Of a DNA stretch of 64,000 bases, positions 16,605 through 25,619 are shown piece after piece (positions within the stretch are counted from its first letter, which is position 1; each line of letters starts with the position of its first letter). The notes under the pieces are model-generated. The model did not search any database. It was not told where the DNA came from and saw only the letters and a list, made by a program, of their open reading frames with translations. Source of the DNA: DUQU01 sp964481475 (GTDB taxonomy: Bacteria > Bacillota_I > Bacilli_A > Acholeplasmatales > UBA5453); NCBI GenBank assembly GCA_964481475.1, contig CAYZTG010000001.1, forward strand, positions 34,536 to 98,535. The letters run 5' to 3'. The position numbers and the translations under genes are program-made.

Positions 16605-17262
16605 ATTCAACAATCTTTAATCTTCTACCATCTTGCGCCTTATATACAACATGAGGCGCTTTAAAATTACTAGGACCGTATTTAGGATTATAACCTATCA
16701 CATTTACATAGGCATTTAAACGGTCTTTTTCTTGCTGCATTTTCATTAAGACATCGTAAGTCATTTTAACGTCTTCCAATGCTCTGTGGGCATCATCCCT
16801 GTAAACATTATAAGTCTTACTAGCACTTTCAAGTCTGTGTGGAAATGGATGTCTATCTTTATAAATTGCCATTACATCCAACATGTCATTTGTAATAAAA
16901 AAATTATGTTGTTGTTTATATCTTCTATATAATGTTGTTAAAAAACCATAATCAAAAGAAATATTATAAGCAACTAAAAGAGGCTGTTTTGACATTAGTT
17001 GATCAAATAAAAGAAAAGCTTCTAATTCAGAAATACCATCTTTGTGTAACATTTCATCGGTAATATTAGTAATCTCTGTAATTTTGGGGTCTAATGGTTC
17101 TTCTTGTTTAATTAATACGGAAAGTTCCTCTTCAATTTCAAAAATACCACCAACATTCTTAAGTAACAAAGCTCCTATTTCAATAATATTGTTTGTGAAC
17201 GGCGAAAGACCAGTAGTTTCAAAATCGAAAACCAACATATAATTATAATTATTTAATGTCAT
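16603..17262 (-). CDS. DnaQ-like 3'-5' exonuclease
   Basis: DEDDh-family exonuclease, single domain. Exo I reads FDFETTG (residues ~12-18), Exo II NISFDYGFL, and Exo III HRALEDVKMT with the catalytic His and Asp. Likely a proofreading (epsilon-like) or repair nuclease; PolC already contains such a domain in Firmicutes, so the exact role is open. The start is placed at the ATG at 17262, which follows GGGGGAG inside the end of holA; a TTG further upstream is in frame but overlaps that site. Overlaps holA by 14 bases and is probably co-translated with it. Confidence 0.85.
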   Translation of the reverse strand: MTLNNYNYMLVFDFETTGLSPFTNNIIEIGALLLKNVGGIFEIEEELSVLIKQEEPLDPKITEITNITDEMLHKDGISELEAFLLFDQLMSKQPLLVAYNISFDYGFLTTLYRRYKQQHNFFITNDMLDVMAIYKDRHPFPHRLESASKTYNVYRDDAHRALEDVKMTYDVLMKMQQEKDRLNAYVNVIGYNPKYGPSNFKAPHVVYKAQDGRRLKIVE

Positions 17263-18220
17263 ATTCTCCCCCAATTACTTTAAGCAACCATAACTCTAAA
17301 CCAAGTTTTTTATCAATTGCTCCACTTTTTATTTCAAAATCTAAATTAGATAAAGACTCATAATACTTATTTAAAACATCACTATTTAATCCATTTGCAT
17401 TTTTAATAATATAAAATGCCTTTCCTGTCGAAACATCAAAATAATCTTTTATTTCATGTTGGCGATAACCTTTTTCCAATAATCTCTTCGTAGTAATTAA
17501 TTGTTTAAATTCACTTGCTATTCTGCTAATAATATTGACTGAATCCTCATTTTTAACTAATAAATCATAATAGATTTCTAACATTCTTTTTTTGTTTCCA
17601 GCAATAATCGCATTAGTCAACTCAAAAATATTATCTTCTAAATTTCTAGGCACGAGCATTTTAATATCTTTTAAATCTATCTTTTTATTATCATATGCAA
17701 ATAACTCTAATTTTTCAATTTCCTTATGCATTAAATGAAGTTGAAAATTAACTCTTTCTAAAAGTTCTTTAATTGCATCATCTTCAATTTTATAACCTTT
17801 ACTATTAAAATAACTTTTTATATAAGGCTCATATTCATCTTTTTTCATTACTTCAATTCCTTCAAAGCGGATATACTTCTTCGCTTCTTTAGAAATCTCT
17901 AATGTTTCATTGATTGGCTTATCAATAATAAAAATAAGCGTTGTGTCTTCTTTAGGATTTTTAAAATATTGAATTAAAGGTGTTAAATCATCTGTCCTCT
18001 TTTCATAAAAAAACCAAGGATTTTTCACCTTAATTACCTTTTCATCTGAAAGTAAACTAACCGTCATTATTTCCTCGATAAACTCGAAAACATCGGTTTC
18101 ACTCAAATCATAAGTTATCACATTAAATGGTTCAACATTTAAGTTGCTAATAATTTGTGTTACTTTGTCTTCTATTAAAAAAAGATCTTCGCCAGTAATA
18201 GCATATAAATAATCACTCAT
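17249..18220 (-). CDS. holA: DNA polymerase III delta subunit
   Basis: Clamp-loader wrench subunit that opens the sliding clamp. The 323-residue protein has the diverged AAA+ layout of HolA: YAITGEDLFLIEDKV at the N-terminus, a helical lid in the middle (LVPRNLEDNIFELTNAI) and the C-terminal collar domain. It occupies the conserved comEC-holA-rpsT position. A TATAAT at 18241-18246 overlapping the comEC stop may give it a local promoter. Confidence 0.88.
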   Translation of the reverse strand: MSDYLYAITGEDLFLIEDKVTQIISNLNVEPFNVITYDLSETDVFEFIEEIMTVSLLSDEKVIKVKNPWFFYEKRTDDLTPLIQYFKNPKEDTTLIFIIDKPINETLEISKEAKKYIRFEGIEVMKKDEYEPYIKSYFNSKGYKIEDDAIKELLERVNFQLHLMHKEIEKLELFAYDNKKIDLKDIKMLVPRNLEDNIFELTNAIIAGNKKRMLEIYYDLLVKNEDSVNIISRIASEFKQLITTKRLLEKGYRQHEIKDYFDVSTGKAFYIIKNANGLNSDVLNKYYESLSNLDFEIKSGAIDKKLGLELWLLKVIGGEYDIK

Positions 18221-18241
18221 TTTAATTACCTCTAACCGTTA

Positions 18242-20314
18242 TTATACACTAAAACTCTCTTTTTGTATAACAAAACTATTAGTTAAACTCCGGAAATTAT
18301 ACTTTCTAATAATTATTGTTTGACTCTCTTTGGTCTTTAAAACTTTAATATTTTCTAAGGCTAATCGATCTAGTGTCTCCGGATGGGGATGATTATAATA
18401 ATTTAGTCCATAACTAATAATTGCTACATCTGGTTTAACAACTCGGAGAAACTCTAAACTAGTACTATTATTTGCCCCATGGTGACTCACATGTAAATAA
18501 TCACTCTTTAAGTCACTTCCATATTTAACTAAGTCTTTTTCTCTTTTAAAGCCGCTATCACCAGTAAATAAATAACTTTGTCCATCCATCATCACTTTTA
18601 AAACTAAAGAATTATCATTGTCATTAAAATAATCTTTTTCCGGACCAAAAACTTTAATAATTACATCTCCGCAAACAAACTCATCATTAACCGCACTTAA
18701 TAAATTATATTCATGCAGTTTTTCCTTTAGACCTGATCGATCATAACTATTTAAGTAAAGATTATGAACTTTAAAATTTGCCAAAATTAACAAGAGATCA
18801 GCACTATGATCTAAATCACCGTGAGTAATGAATAAATAATCAATTTCGATTGCTCCTTGAGTACTCAAAAAGTCATATGTGCCTTTGTTACAATCAATCA
18901 AAATATTTGCTTTATTAAAGGGTCTACTGATAAATGTTGCATCACCTTGATTAACATCTAAAAAGTAAAGATAACCTTGAGGATTTAAAAAAGGGTATAA
19001 ATACGCTATCAGCATAAAAAGGCCTATATAAAAGCTTCTCTTAACTATTAACTTGTTATTTTTCCCTAATAATAAAAACACTAAAAGAAAAAGATAAATA
19101 ATAATAGATGTTAAAGAAAGATAATGAATCTTAATAAAAGTCCCCTTAGAAACATAAGTCACAAACTCATTAAAACTGGTTAATAAGTAATTAGACATAG
19201 GAGCAATAATTTTAATCAATGATAATACAACTAATGGTAAAATAAAGACTGAAAATAAATAAGAAATTAGTAACGAGATAGGCAAGCTTATAATTAATAA
19301 ACCACCATTAAAATTTATTAAAAAAGGAATTGAAACCAAAAATGCAATTAAAGACATTTTAAAATAATTAGCATCTATTAAAATAATAAAAAAACTTACT
19401 AAAAATGATAATATAAAACTATAGTTGTATCGAAGATAAGGATTAATCAACATTATTAAGAAACTAAGACTAATTGCATCTAAAGCAGTTATACTCTCTT
19501 CTTTAAAAATCCTCATTAATAGATACATAAGATATGCTCTTTTCAAACTAATAGGAAAGGCGATTATAATCCCATAAATTGTTAAAATTGTAATTATTAT
19601 TATTGTCTTTTTATTAAATCTGCTTAACGCCCTTTCTAACATCGACACTAAAATTGTTAAATGCAGTCCTGATAAAGCGAAAAGATGGCTAATACCTACT
19701 TTAGAAAGAGCTTTTTTAAAATCACCCTCAAAATCATTATCAGCAAAAATTAGTGTTTTTATGTATAATCTTGCTTCCTCAGGATAATCATCAAAAAGAC
19801 TCAAACAATAATATTTTATTTTTGAAATTGTAAACTTATTGTTAACTACTTTAAACTCTTTTACATTTAACTTATAAAAAATTCGCAAACTATTATAGTA
19901 TTTTTTTTGATTAAAGCCCCCAGGAACCTTTTCTTTTGTAAAAGTTGTTTGCTCAAAATCAATCTCTAAAACATCACCAATGTTTAAATACTCCTTCTCA
20001 TAAAACAAGTACTTCCTGCTCTTTTGCTTAACAATATAAGTATAATAGTCATTACCTTCTTTTCTTTCAGTAATAATAAAATTACTACTATCTGGTAATT
20101 GTTTAGGTAAGTAATTAGTAATCACTAGGATTATAAAGAAAAATATCCCCAACAATAAGACTTTCTTTTTACTTTGATACCTTTTTATCAAAAAGTAAAA
20201 AGGAATATATAAAAGTAAAAAATAAAACCTTTCATAACTAATTAAGGCAATTAAAACACTTAAAGCATAATAGTGAAGATAGTTAAACGGTAATAAAGTC
20301 TTTAATCTTTTCAT
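18242..20314 (-). CDS. comEC: DNA-uptake channel ComEC
   Basis: Polytopic membrane protein that carries single-stranded DNA across the membrane in transformation. It has a DUF4131-like N-terminal region, a central Competence domain with many helices including HLFALSGLHLTIL (~residues 210-222), and a C-terminal metallo-beta-lactamase-like nuclease domain with FITHGDLDHSADLL, TGDSGF and SHHGANNS (~residues 495-625). 690 residues, slightly shorter than Bacillus (776). It overlaps comEA by 32 bases. The comEB gene that usually sits between them is absent. Confidence 0.93.
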   Translation of the reverse strand: MKRLKTLLPFNYLHYYALSVLIALISYERFYFLLLYIPFYFLIKRYQSKKKVLLLGIFFFIILVITNYLPKQLPDSSNFIITERKEGNDYYTYIVKQKSRKYLFYEKEYLNIGDVLEIDFEQTTFTKEKVPGGFNQKKYYNSLRIFYKLNVKEFKVVNNKFTISKIKYYCLSLFDDYPEEARLYIKTLIFADNDFEGDFKKALSKVGISHLFALSGLHLTILVSMLERALSRFNKKTIIIITILTIYGIIIAFPISLKRAYLMYLLMRIFKEESITALDAISLSFLIMLINPYLRYNYSFILSFLVSFFIILIDANYFKMSLIAFLVSIPFLINFNGGLLIISLPISLLISYLFSVFILPLVVLSLIKIIAPMSNYLLTSFNEFVTYVSKGTFIKIHYLSLTSIIIYLFLLVFLLLGKNNKLIVKRSFYIGLFMLIAYLYPFLNPQGYLYFLDVNQGDATFISRPFNKANILIDCNKGTYDFLSTQGAIEIDYLFITHGDLDHSADLLLILANFKVHNLYLNSYDRSGLKEKLHEYNLLSAVNDEFVCGDVIIKVFGPEKDYFNDNDNSLVLKVMMDGQSYLFTGDSGFKREKDLVKYGSDLKSDYLHVSHHGANNSTSLEFLRVVKPDVAIISYGLNYYNHPHPETLDRLALENIKVLKTKESQTIIIRKYNFRSLTNSFVIQKESFSV

Positions 20315-20786
20315 AAGTGGCTTCTTTAATACCCGAGATATTCATTATTTCTAAAATAGTTTTAAATAATCCATATTTACTTCGGTATTCAATAATTTCT
20401 AAAGCTTTTGCTTCGCCAATACCGGGAAGAGTCATTAACTCTTCTTTAGTTGCATAATTAAGATTAACTTTACCTGTTTGTTCACTTTGTTCTTTGCTCA
20501 ATATAAAAGGGATATGGTAAGTTTTATTTTCAATTAGATAGTCAGCTAAATTAAAACTACTAATGTCTGCTTCTCCTTTTAATATTTTTGCGAGACTCAA
20601 TAATTCGCCAATTGTCATCTCTTTAGAAACAACCTTTTTCCCAGGATAAAAAACAGCACCACTAACCATAACTTCAATTGTCTCCGTTGGAGTTATAATC
20701 TCATCTTGTTGCTTATTTGGTTTAATAAAAACGATTAATAATATTATAAAACAAAAAAGAATATATATTTTAATAGCAGCTTTCAT
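20283..20786 (-). CDS. comEA: DNA-binding competence protein ComEA
   Basis: Membrane-anchored receptor for double-stranded DNA. One N-terminal helix (residues ~4-22), an SLBB-like domain (VMVSGAVFYPGKKV to ~105) and a tandem helix-hairpin-helix DNA-binding domain (NLNYATKEELMTLPGIGEAKA, then GLFKTILEIMNISGI) in 167 residues. The order and fold match Bacillus ComEA. It overlaps comEC downstream. No type IV pilus (comG) genes are in the window. Confidence 0.92.
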   Translation of the reverse strand: MKAAIKIYILFCFIILLIVFIKPNKQQDEIITPTETIEVMVSGAVFYPGKKVVSKEMTIGELLSLAKILKGEADISSFNLADYLIENKTYHIPFILSKEQSEQTGKVNLNYATKEELMTLPGIGEAKALEIIEYRSKYGLFKTILEIMNISGIKEATYEKIKDFITV

Positions 20787-20835
20787 TATATCACCGCTTA
20801 ATATATATTCTTTTCTTATTAATTTACTTTAAAAT

Positions 20836-21156
20836 TTAAATTTCTAATTTCTTAAATCCAATAAATTTATCATTAAAGCCATAAAACTCTCTTTCATCGC
20901 TTTCAAAAACATGAATAATAACTTCCCCACAATCTATTAATAACCAACTAGAAGACTTCCCTTCAATACCATTAATGTTATAGGTGTTTTTTAGTTCTTG
21001 TTTTAAATAGCCGACTAAAGCATTTGCTTGTCTTTTCGTTCCCGTACCAATAATTACATATTGATAAAATGGCGATTTATTTTCTAAATCATATCCTTTT
21101 AAATCCTTTAAATTAACTTGATCTAATGCATTAAATATTTTTTGTAGCAATTCCAT
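20836..21156 (-). CDS. rsfS: Ribosome silencing factor
   Basis: RsfS/Iojap family: binds ribosomal protein uL14 and blocks subunit joining in starvation. 106 residues with the late motif SSWLLIDCGEVIIHVF followed by REFYGF, which matches the family's WxLxDxGDVVVHxF and YxLE region. Overlaps yqeK by 26 bases, as coupled genes in the conserved yqeK-rsfS-comEA order. Confidence 0.92.
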   Translation of the reverse strand: MELLQKIFNALDQVNLKDLKGYDLENKSPFYQYVIIGTGTKRQANALVGYLKQELKNTYNINGIEGKSSSWLLIDCGEVIIHVFESDEREFYGFNDKFIGFKKLEI

Positions 21157-21709
21157 TTTTTTGATGTTTCTCCTTGTAATAATTATATACTTTTATTTGA
21201 CTTGGATGTGGTTTAAAACCTTTGTTTAAAACATGACTCATCGTTTCTTCAATAGCTTTTAAATAACTGCCAAGCAAATCATTTAACGCTAGTTGATAAA
21301 CAACTACTGCACTTTTGTGTGTTCTATTTTTCTCACAAAAATCACTGACACATAAAATCATTGTTTCCTTAGTCATCTCTATTTTACCCCAAAGATGATA
21401 TTTTACACACTCCAAAATGTTTTCATCACTAATTGAGTAGCTTTTTTCTATTAATGCTGCTGCTGAATAAGCATGATACATAAATGGTTCCAAACTATCA
21501 AACAAATGTTTATCATCAATTAACTCTTGGTGTTCCTTATTTGAAAGCATTTTTGTAATATCATGTAAATAAGCGCTAGTTTCTAAGACATTTAAATCAG
21601 CTCCATATCTCTTCCCTAGCTCAAGTGCTCTTTCAACTACTCCATAAGTATGTTTTATTCTTATTGGATCATCCTTTAATGAAGTCAACATTATTTTCTT
21701 ATAATCCAT
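21131..21709 (-). CDS. yqeK: HD-domain protein YqeK, likely Ap4A hydrolase
   Basis: HD-superfamily phosphohydrolase. His and Asp ligands are visible as HTYGVVERA, SAYLHDITKML (HD pair, residues ~47-52), HAYSAAAL and LECVKYHLWG. Bacterial YqeK proteins hydrolyse diadenosine tetraphosphate symmetrically to ADP. The neighbouring nadD (yqeJ), usually just upstream, is missing here, so yqeH directly precedes it with an 11-base overlap. 192 residues, normal. Confidence 0.9.
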   Translation of the reverse strand: MDYKKIMLTSLKDDPIRIKHTYGVVERALELGKRYGADLNVLETSAYLHDITKMLSNKEHQELIDDKHLFDSLEPFMYHAYSAAALIEKSYSISDENILECVKYHLWGKIEMTKETMILCVSDFCEKNRTHKSAVVVYQLALNDLLGSYLKAIEETMSHVLNKGFKPHPSQIKVYNYYKEKHQKNGIATKNI

Positions 21710-22724
21710 TAATAACCTCTTTACTAATTAAAACATTAGCCTTTAAAGGCTTTAAAATTTCAATCGTCATTGGTCCTTTTACAACCAAATAACCTAAGTC
21801 CATTAAATTAATTAAATACTTCTCGTTTTCAAGTTTAAAAGTAACAGTCTCAAATTCACTATAAGTTGGTGTAAAAAGTTCTCCTTGATGTTTCTTAAAA
21901 AGTTGGTGGACATTTCCTCTTTTAGTACGATGCAATTTTAGTTTGTCACCGTAAAAAACAAAACTACCACTCCCTTTTACTATAGAAACAATAAATAATC
22001 CAAACACAATTACACTTTGGTTTTCAGTTAACTGATAAACAAATGGCTTTAATTTTTCAGGAATTAATTTATAATAATTTGCAAAATCTAAGTAATCACT
22101 AATAAATCCTTCTAAATAAATACCAGGCGTGTCATATAAAGTAAAATCTTTAGTTTCAAGTTTTAAAAAATCCTTTGTTAATCCTGGCTTTTTTGAGGAA
22201 AGAATCATACTATCTAATTGATAGTAACTAGCAATTTTATTGCTTAAAGTTGATTTACCACTATTTTGTAAGCCAATCAAATATACTTCCTTGAATTGAT
22301 AATGATTAATTGTTTGAATAAAGTCAATCAAATATTTTCCTTTTAGAGCAGAAATAGGCATAATTTCTATAAAATTTCTTAGTTCTTTAGGATATTGTTT
22401 CTTTAAGTCATCAATCATGTTATCAAAATTTACTGTTTTAGGCAATAAATCAATATGATTAATCAAAAGAATCATTTTATTGTTATAAAAGTTGTTTAAA
22501 TTATACATAAATAAAGTATTTAAATGTAATGCTGAAACAAGGTAAACAATTAAACCGTTAGCAAAGATTTTAGGGAAATGCGTTTTTTCTAGTTGATGTT
22601 TATCAATCATATAATGTTTTAGTTGAAAACAGTTATAACAAAGATCATGTTCTAAATTCAAAACATAACCCGCTTTATTTTGATCTTCAGTTTGCAGCAC
22701 AAGACCGCAGCCTTTACATTTCAT
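21699..22724 (-). CDS. yqeH: Ribosome biogenesis GTPase YqeH
   Basis: Circularly permuted GTPase needed for 30S assembly. An N-terminal treble-clef zinc finger (CKGCG ... CYNC, residues 3-35) is followed by G4 NHIDLLPK (~89), G1 GLQNSGKST (~155) and G3 DTPGI (~198) in the permuted order. The C-terminal domain ends at 341 residues, a little shorter than Bacillus (366). Translationally coupled with yqeG upstream and yqeK downstream. Confidence 0.94.
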   Translation of the reverse strand: MKCKGCGLVLQTEDQNKAGYVLNLEHDLCYNCFQLKHYMIDKHQLEKTHFPKIFANGLIVYLVSALHLNTLFMYNLNNFYNNKMILLINHIDLLPKTVNFDNMIDDLKKQYPKELRNFIEIMPISALKGKYLIDFIQTINHYQFKEVYLIGLQNSGKSTLSNKIASYYQLDSMILSSKKPGLTKDFLKLETKDFTLYDTPGIYLEGFISDYLDFANYYKLIPEKLKPFVYQLTENQSVIVFGLFIVSIVKGSGSFVFYGDKLKLHRTKRGNVHQLFKKHQGELFTPTYSEFETVTFKLENEKYLINLMDLGYLVVKGPMTIEILKPLKANVLISKEVINGL

Positions 22725-23265
22725 AATTAGTTAAAACCTCATCATAGATAGTTTGATAATTCTTCTTTAATTTCTTAATCAATTTAGTTTCACGGTAGCG
22801 ATTAATTCTCGTTGTCCAAGCATCAGTAATTTCCTTAACTGGCGCAACCAAAATAGTATAAAAACCCATTTTGTTCCCACCATAAATATCTGTAAAAAAC
22901 TGATCTCCAATCACAGACACTTCTTCCTTTAGATAGTTTCTACTTGCGAGTCTTAATGCTTTTTTATAACCTCTTTTTAGTGGTTTAAAAGCTTTATAAA
23001 CATAATTATAGTTTTGCGAACTTGCAAACAAAGATACTCTTTTAAAATTATTATTAGAAACTAGGATTATTTCAAAGCCTAGATTATCTAAATTTTTGTA
23101 AAGTTCTTCTACTTTTTTAGTTGGTAATGGTTCATCATAAGCGACTAAAGTATTATCAACATCAATTAAAAGTAATTTTATTCCTTGGGATTTTAAGCTT
23201 AAAAAATCGATTTCAAAAACCGATTTATAGTATTTGTTGGGTATTTTTTTAAGTATTCCCCTCAT
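22714..23265 (-). CDS. yqeG: HAD-family phosphatase YqeG
   Basis: HAD IIIA phosphatase. The nucleophile motif LLIDVDNTLV is at residues ~31-40, the Ser/Thr motif is in VSNN, and the final acidic motif is VIGDQFFTDIYGGN. 183 residues, matching the YqeG subfamily found next to yqeH in Firmicutes. In other bacteria and plants relatives dephosphorylate phosphatidylglycerophosphate; pgsA is in this window but no pgpA, so YqeG could supply that step (inference). Its start shares one base with the greA stop. Confidence 0.9.
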   Translation of the reverse strand: MRGILKKIPNKYYKSVFEIDFLSLKSQGIKLLLIDVDNTLVAYDEPLPTKKVEELYKNLDNLGFEIILVSNNNFKRVSLFASSQNYNYVYKAFKPLKRGYKKALRLASRNYLKEEVSVIGDQFFTDIYGGNKMGFYTILVAPVKEITDAWTTRINRYRETKLIKKLKKNYQTIYDEVLTNYEM

Positions 23266-23744
23266 TAAGCAATTTCTAGAACTTCAACGTGGAAAGATTT
23301 ACCATTTTCCAGCCTTACTAAAACATTTTCTCCTACTTCTAAACCAACAATTGCTTTCCCTACAGGAGAGTCAATTGAAATTAAGTTTAACGTTGGATTA
23401 GCTTCAATAGTTCCAACTAAACGATAAATTGCTTCTTTTTCTTTTTCAATAAATTTTATTTTTACTGTTTTTCCAATTTGAACTTTATCATCAGAAGATG
23501 CTACTCTAATAATTTTATGATTTTCTAAAATGTTTTCAATTTCTTTAATTCGTGCTTCAGTTCTTGCTTGTGCTTCTCTAGCGGCATCATAATCAGCATT
23601 TTCTGATAAATCACCTTGAGCACGAGCTTCTTGAAGTTGTTTAACTACTTCTGGTCTTTTAACATCTTTTAATTCATCAAGCTCTTGAGTAAGTTTTAAT
23701 AGCCCTTCTTTAGTTAATTCAAATTGTTGTTTTATTTTTGACAA
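23265..23744 (-). CDS. greA: Transcription elongation factor GreA
   Basis: Rescues backtracked RNA polymerase by stimulating transcript cleavage. The N-terminal coiled coil carries the acidic tip in LSENADYDAAREAQ (residues ~50-63), and the C-terminal FKBP-like domain ends with LEVGENVLV. 159 residues, standard. A TATAAT at 23777-23782 upstream probably provides its promoter. It closes the alaS-to-greA synteny block and opens the yqeG block. Confidence 0.96.
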   Translation of the reverse strand: MSKIKQQFELTKEGLLKLTQELDELKDVKRPEVVKQLQEARAQGDLSENADYDAAREAQARTEARIKEIENILENHKIIRVASSDDKVQIGKTVKIKFIEKEKEAIYRLVGTIEANPTLNLISIDSPVGKAIVGLEVGENVLVRLENGKSFHVEVLEIA

Positions 23745-23799
23745 TTTGGATTCCTCCTCTTTTATTTACTTCGTTTATTATACATCATCTTTTAATATA

Positions 23800-24447
23800 T
23801 TAAAAGTGAATAATTAGCTTTCTTAACTTTTTCTCTACTATTGGGTAGTTTGGATATAATTTAGCTAATAATTCATAAAACGGTTTTTGATGATTAAAGA
23901 CTTTTTGATGGGCATATTCATGCATTAAAACATAATAGGCATATTCTTTATCTAAAGCCGCTAATAAAGTGTTTAGAGTAATATAATGTTTTTTTGTTTG
24001 GTATGATCCATACTTGCTTTTTAATTTTTTATATTTAATATCAACCCATATTAAATTATTGTTTGATAGAGTTTGGATTACTTCGTCTTTAATTTTATTA
24101 ATATATTTTTTTAACTCTTGTTTATATATTTCACCTTTATAGTCAAAATCTTCAGTAGTATTGATAATTATTTTACTATCATCAAGACGATAGCTAAAAT
24201 GGTCATTATTAAGAGACACTTGATATCTTTTACCCCACAACATAAAATAGTTATCATCATTTGAGGTTGTTTTAAAGTAGTAGTCATCAAAATTACTTTC
24301 AATTTTTCCTAAGACTCCTTTTAAAGACATTCTTTTACTTAAATGAATTTCTAAAAATCCATTTTTAGGTTTTAAATAAGAATGTTTATTACTAGTAAAA
24401 ATGACTTTATAGTTAAGTTCTTTGTTATCTTTAATTAAAGTTTTCAT
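23800..24447 (-). CDS. YgjP-like (DUF45) metallopeptidase
   Basis: A 215-residue cytoplasmic protein with the zinc signature LMHEYAHQ (HExxH) around residues 172-179, a third His candidate in FNHQKPF, and the YGSYQTKKHYITLN segment that precedes the site in YgjP-like proteins. The family is M48-like but its substrate is unknown. No membrane helices. It starts four bases inside the stop region of the preceding trhP2 gene. It occupies the position of udk in Bacillus. Confidence 0.8.
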   Translation of the reverse strand: MKTLIKDNKELNYKVIFTSNKHSYLKPKNGFLEIHLSKRMSLKGVLGKIESNFDDYYFKTTSNDDNYFMLWGKRYQVSLNNDHFSYRLDDSKIIINTTEDFDYKGEIYKQELKKYINKIKDEVIQTLSNNNLIWVDIKYKKLKSKYGSYQTKKHYITLNTLLAALDKEYAYYVLMHEYAHQKVFNHQKPFYELLAKLYPNYPIVEKKLRKLIIHF

Positions 24448-25619
24448 TTTTTCCTTAACATATCAAAACTATTAACTTTAAATGGTATTTCTAAATAAAC
24501 AACTTCTTTTGGATGTCTGGCTACTTCAATCTCTTCCAAATTAGCATTAAACAATTTCTTTAAAGTAAAACTCATTGGTTTTTTACTTGGCCCAAATATT
24601 TCTATTTCATCACCAACCCTAAAGTTATTTCTTTGCTCCACTTTAACTAAATTATTGATGTTTTCTAAAACAATTCCTACAAACATTTGATTAGGTATTT
24701 CTAGTTTACGGTTATACAATTGATCTAAGTTTGTTGGAAAAGAATTTAAAAACCCTTGTGATGCAAGTCTATTTTCAGCCTTACTAATTTCATTTTCATA
24801 AAATTGGAAGTCTTCAATATCTCCTTTTTCTTGATACTCATCAATTAACATCCGATAAGCATTAACAACCGTCGCGATATAATGAACACTTTTCATTCTA
24901 CCTTCAATTTTTAAAGACTGAACATTTGCTTGAATAAGATCCGGTATTAAAAAGACTGTCTGTAAATCTTTAGATCCCATTGAAAACAGGATATCAGTAG
25001 AAATTTTTTCTTCTTCATCGTATAGATCATAAAGCCAACGACAACTATGAGCACAACCACCTCTATTGGCATCTCTTAAAGTAAATGTGTTAGAAAGTGT
25101 GCATCTTCCGCTATAACTAGAACACATTCCACCATGAATAAAAACTTCAATTTCTAAACTAGTATTGGCCGTAATTTCTTTTATCTCAGTTAATGAAAGT
25201 TCCCGAGCTAATACAATTCTAGTTGCTCCAAGATCTTGATAAAATTGAAATGCATACTTATTAGTAGTTGATTGTTGAGTTGAAATGTGGATTTCTAAGT
25301 TTGTATATTTTCGGGCGACACTTGCAATATAAGGACTTGCTACAATTATCGCATCAACTCTCGCTTTTTCTAAACCCTCTAAATAAGTTATTAAATCTGT
25401 TAGATTTTCGTTATGAGGTATAATATTTGTTGTTACATAAAGCTTTTTCCCTAGACTATGGGCAAACTTTGCTCCTTCTTCAATATCTTTTAAAGAAAAG
25501 TTAGACGCTCGCGCCCTTAAACTAAATTCTTCACCGCCAATAAAACAAGCATCAGCACCATATAAATAAGCTATTTTTAGTTTTTCTAAATCTCCAGCAG
25601 GAGCTAATAATTCAATCAT
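24444..25619 (-). CDS. trhP2: U32-family tRNA hydroxylation protein TrhP2 (YrrO-like)
   Basis: In Bacillus, YrrN and YrrO make 5-hydroxyuridine at tRNA position 34, using prephenate-derived chemistry and an Fe-S centre. This protein starts ELLAPAGDLEKLKIAYLYGADA and has the U32 signature with its cysteines in GGMCSSYSGRCTLSN and RGGCAHSCRW (residues ~165-200), which would bind the cluster. 391 residues. It sits right after the trhP1-like gene with an 8-base overlap, preserving the yrrM-yrrN-yrrO order. Confidence 0.88.
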   Translation of the reverse strand: MIELLAPAGDLEKLKIAYLYGADACFIGGEEFSLRARASNFSLKDIEEGAKFAHSLGKKLYVTTNIIPHNENLTDLITYLEGLEKARVDAIIVASPYIASVARKYTNLEIHISTQQSTTNKYAFQFYQDLGATRIVLARELSLTEIKEITANTSLEIEVFIHGGMCSSYSGRCTLSNTFTLRDANRGGCAHSCRWLYDLYDEEEKISTDILFSMGSKDLQTVFLIPDLIQANVQSLKIEGRMKSVHYIATVVNAYRMLIDEYQEKGDIEDFQFYENEISKAENRLASQGFLNSFPTNLDQLYNRKLEIPNQMFVGIVLENINNLVKVEQRNNFRVGDEIEIFGPSKKPMSFTLKKLFNANLEEIEVARHPKEVVYLEIPFKVNSFDMLRKK

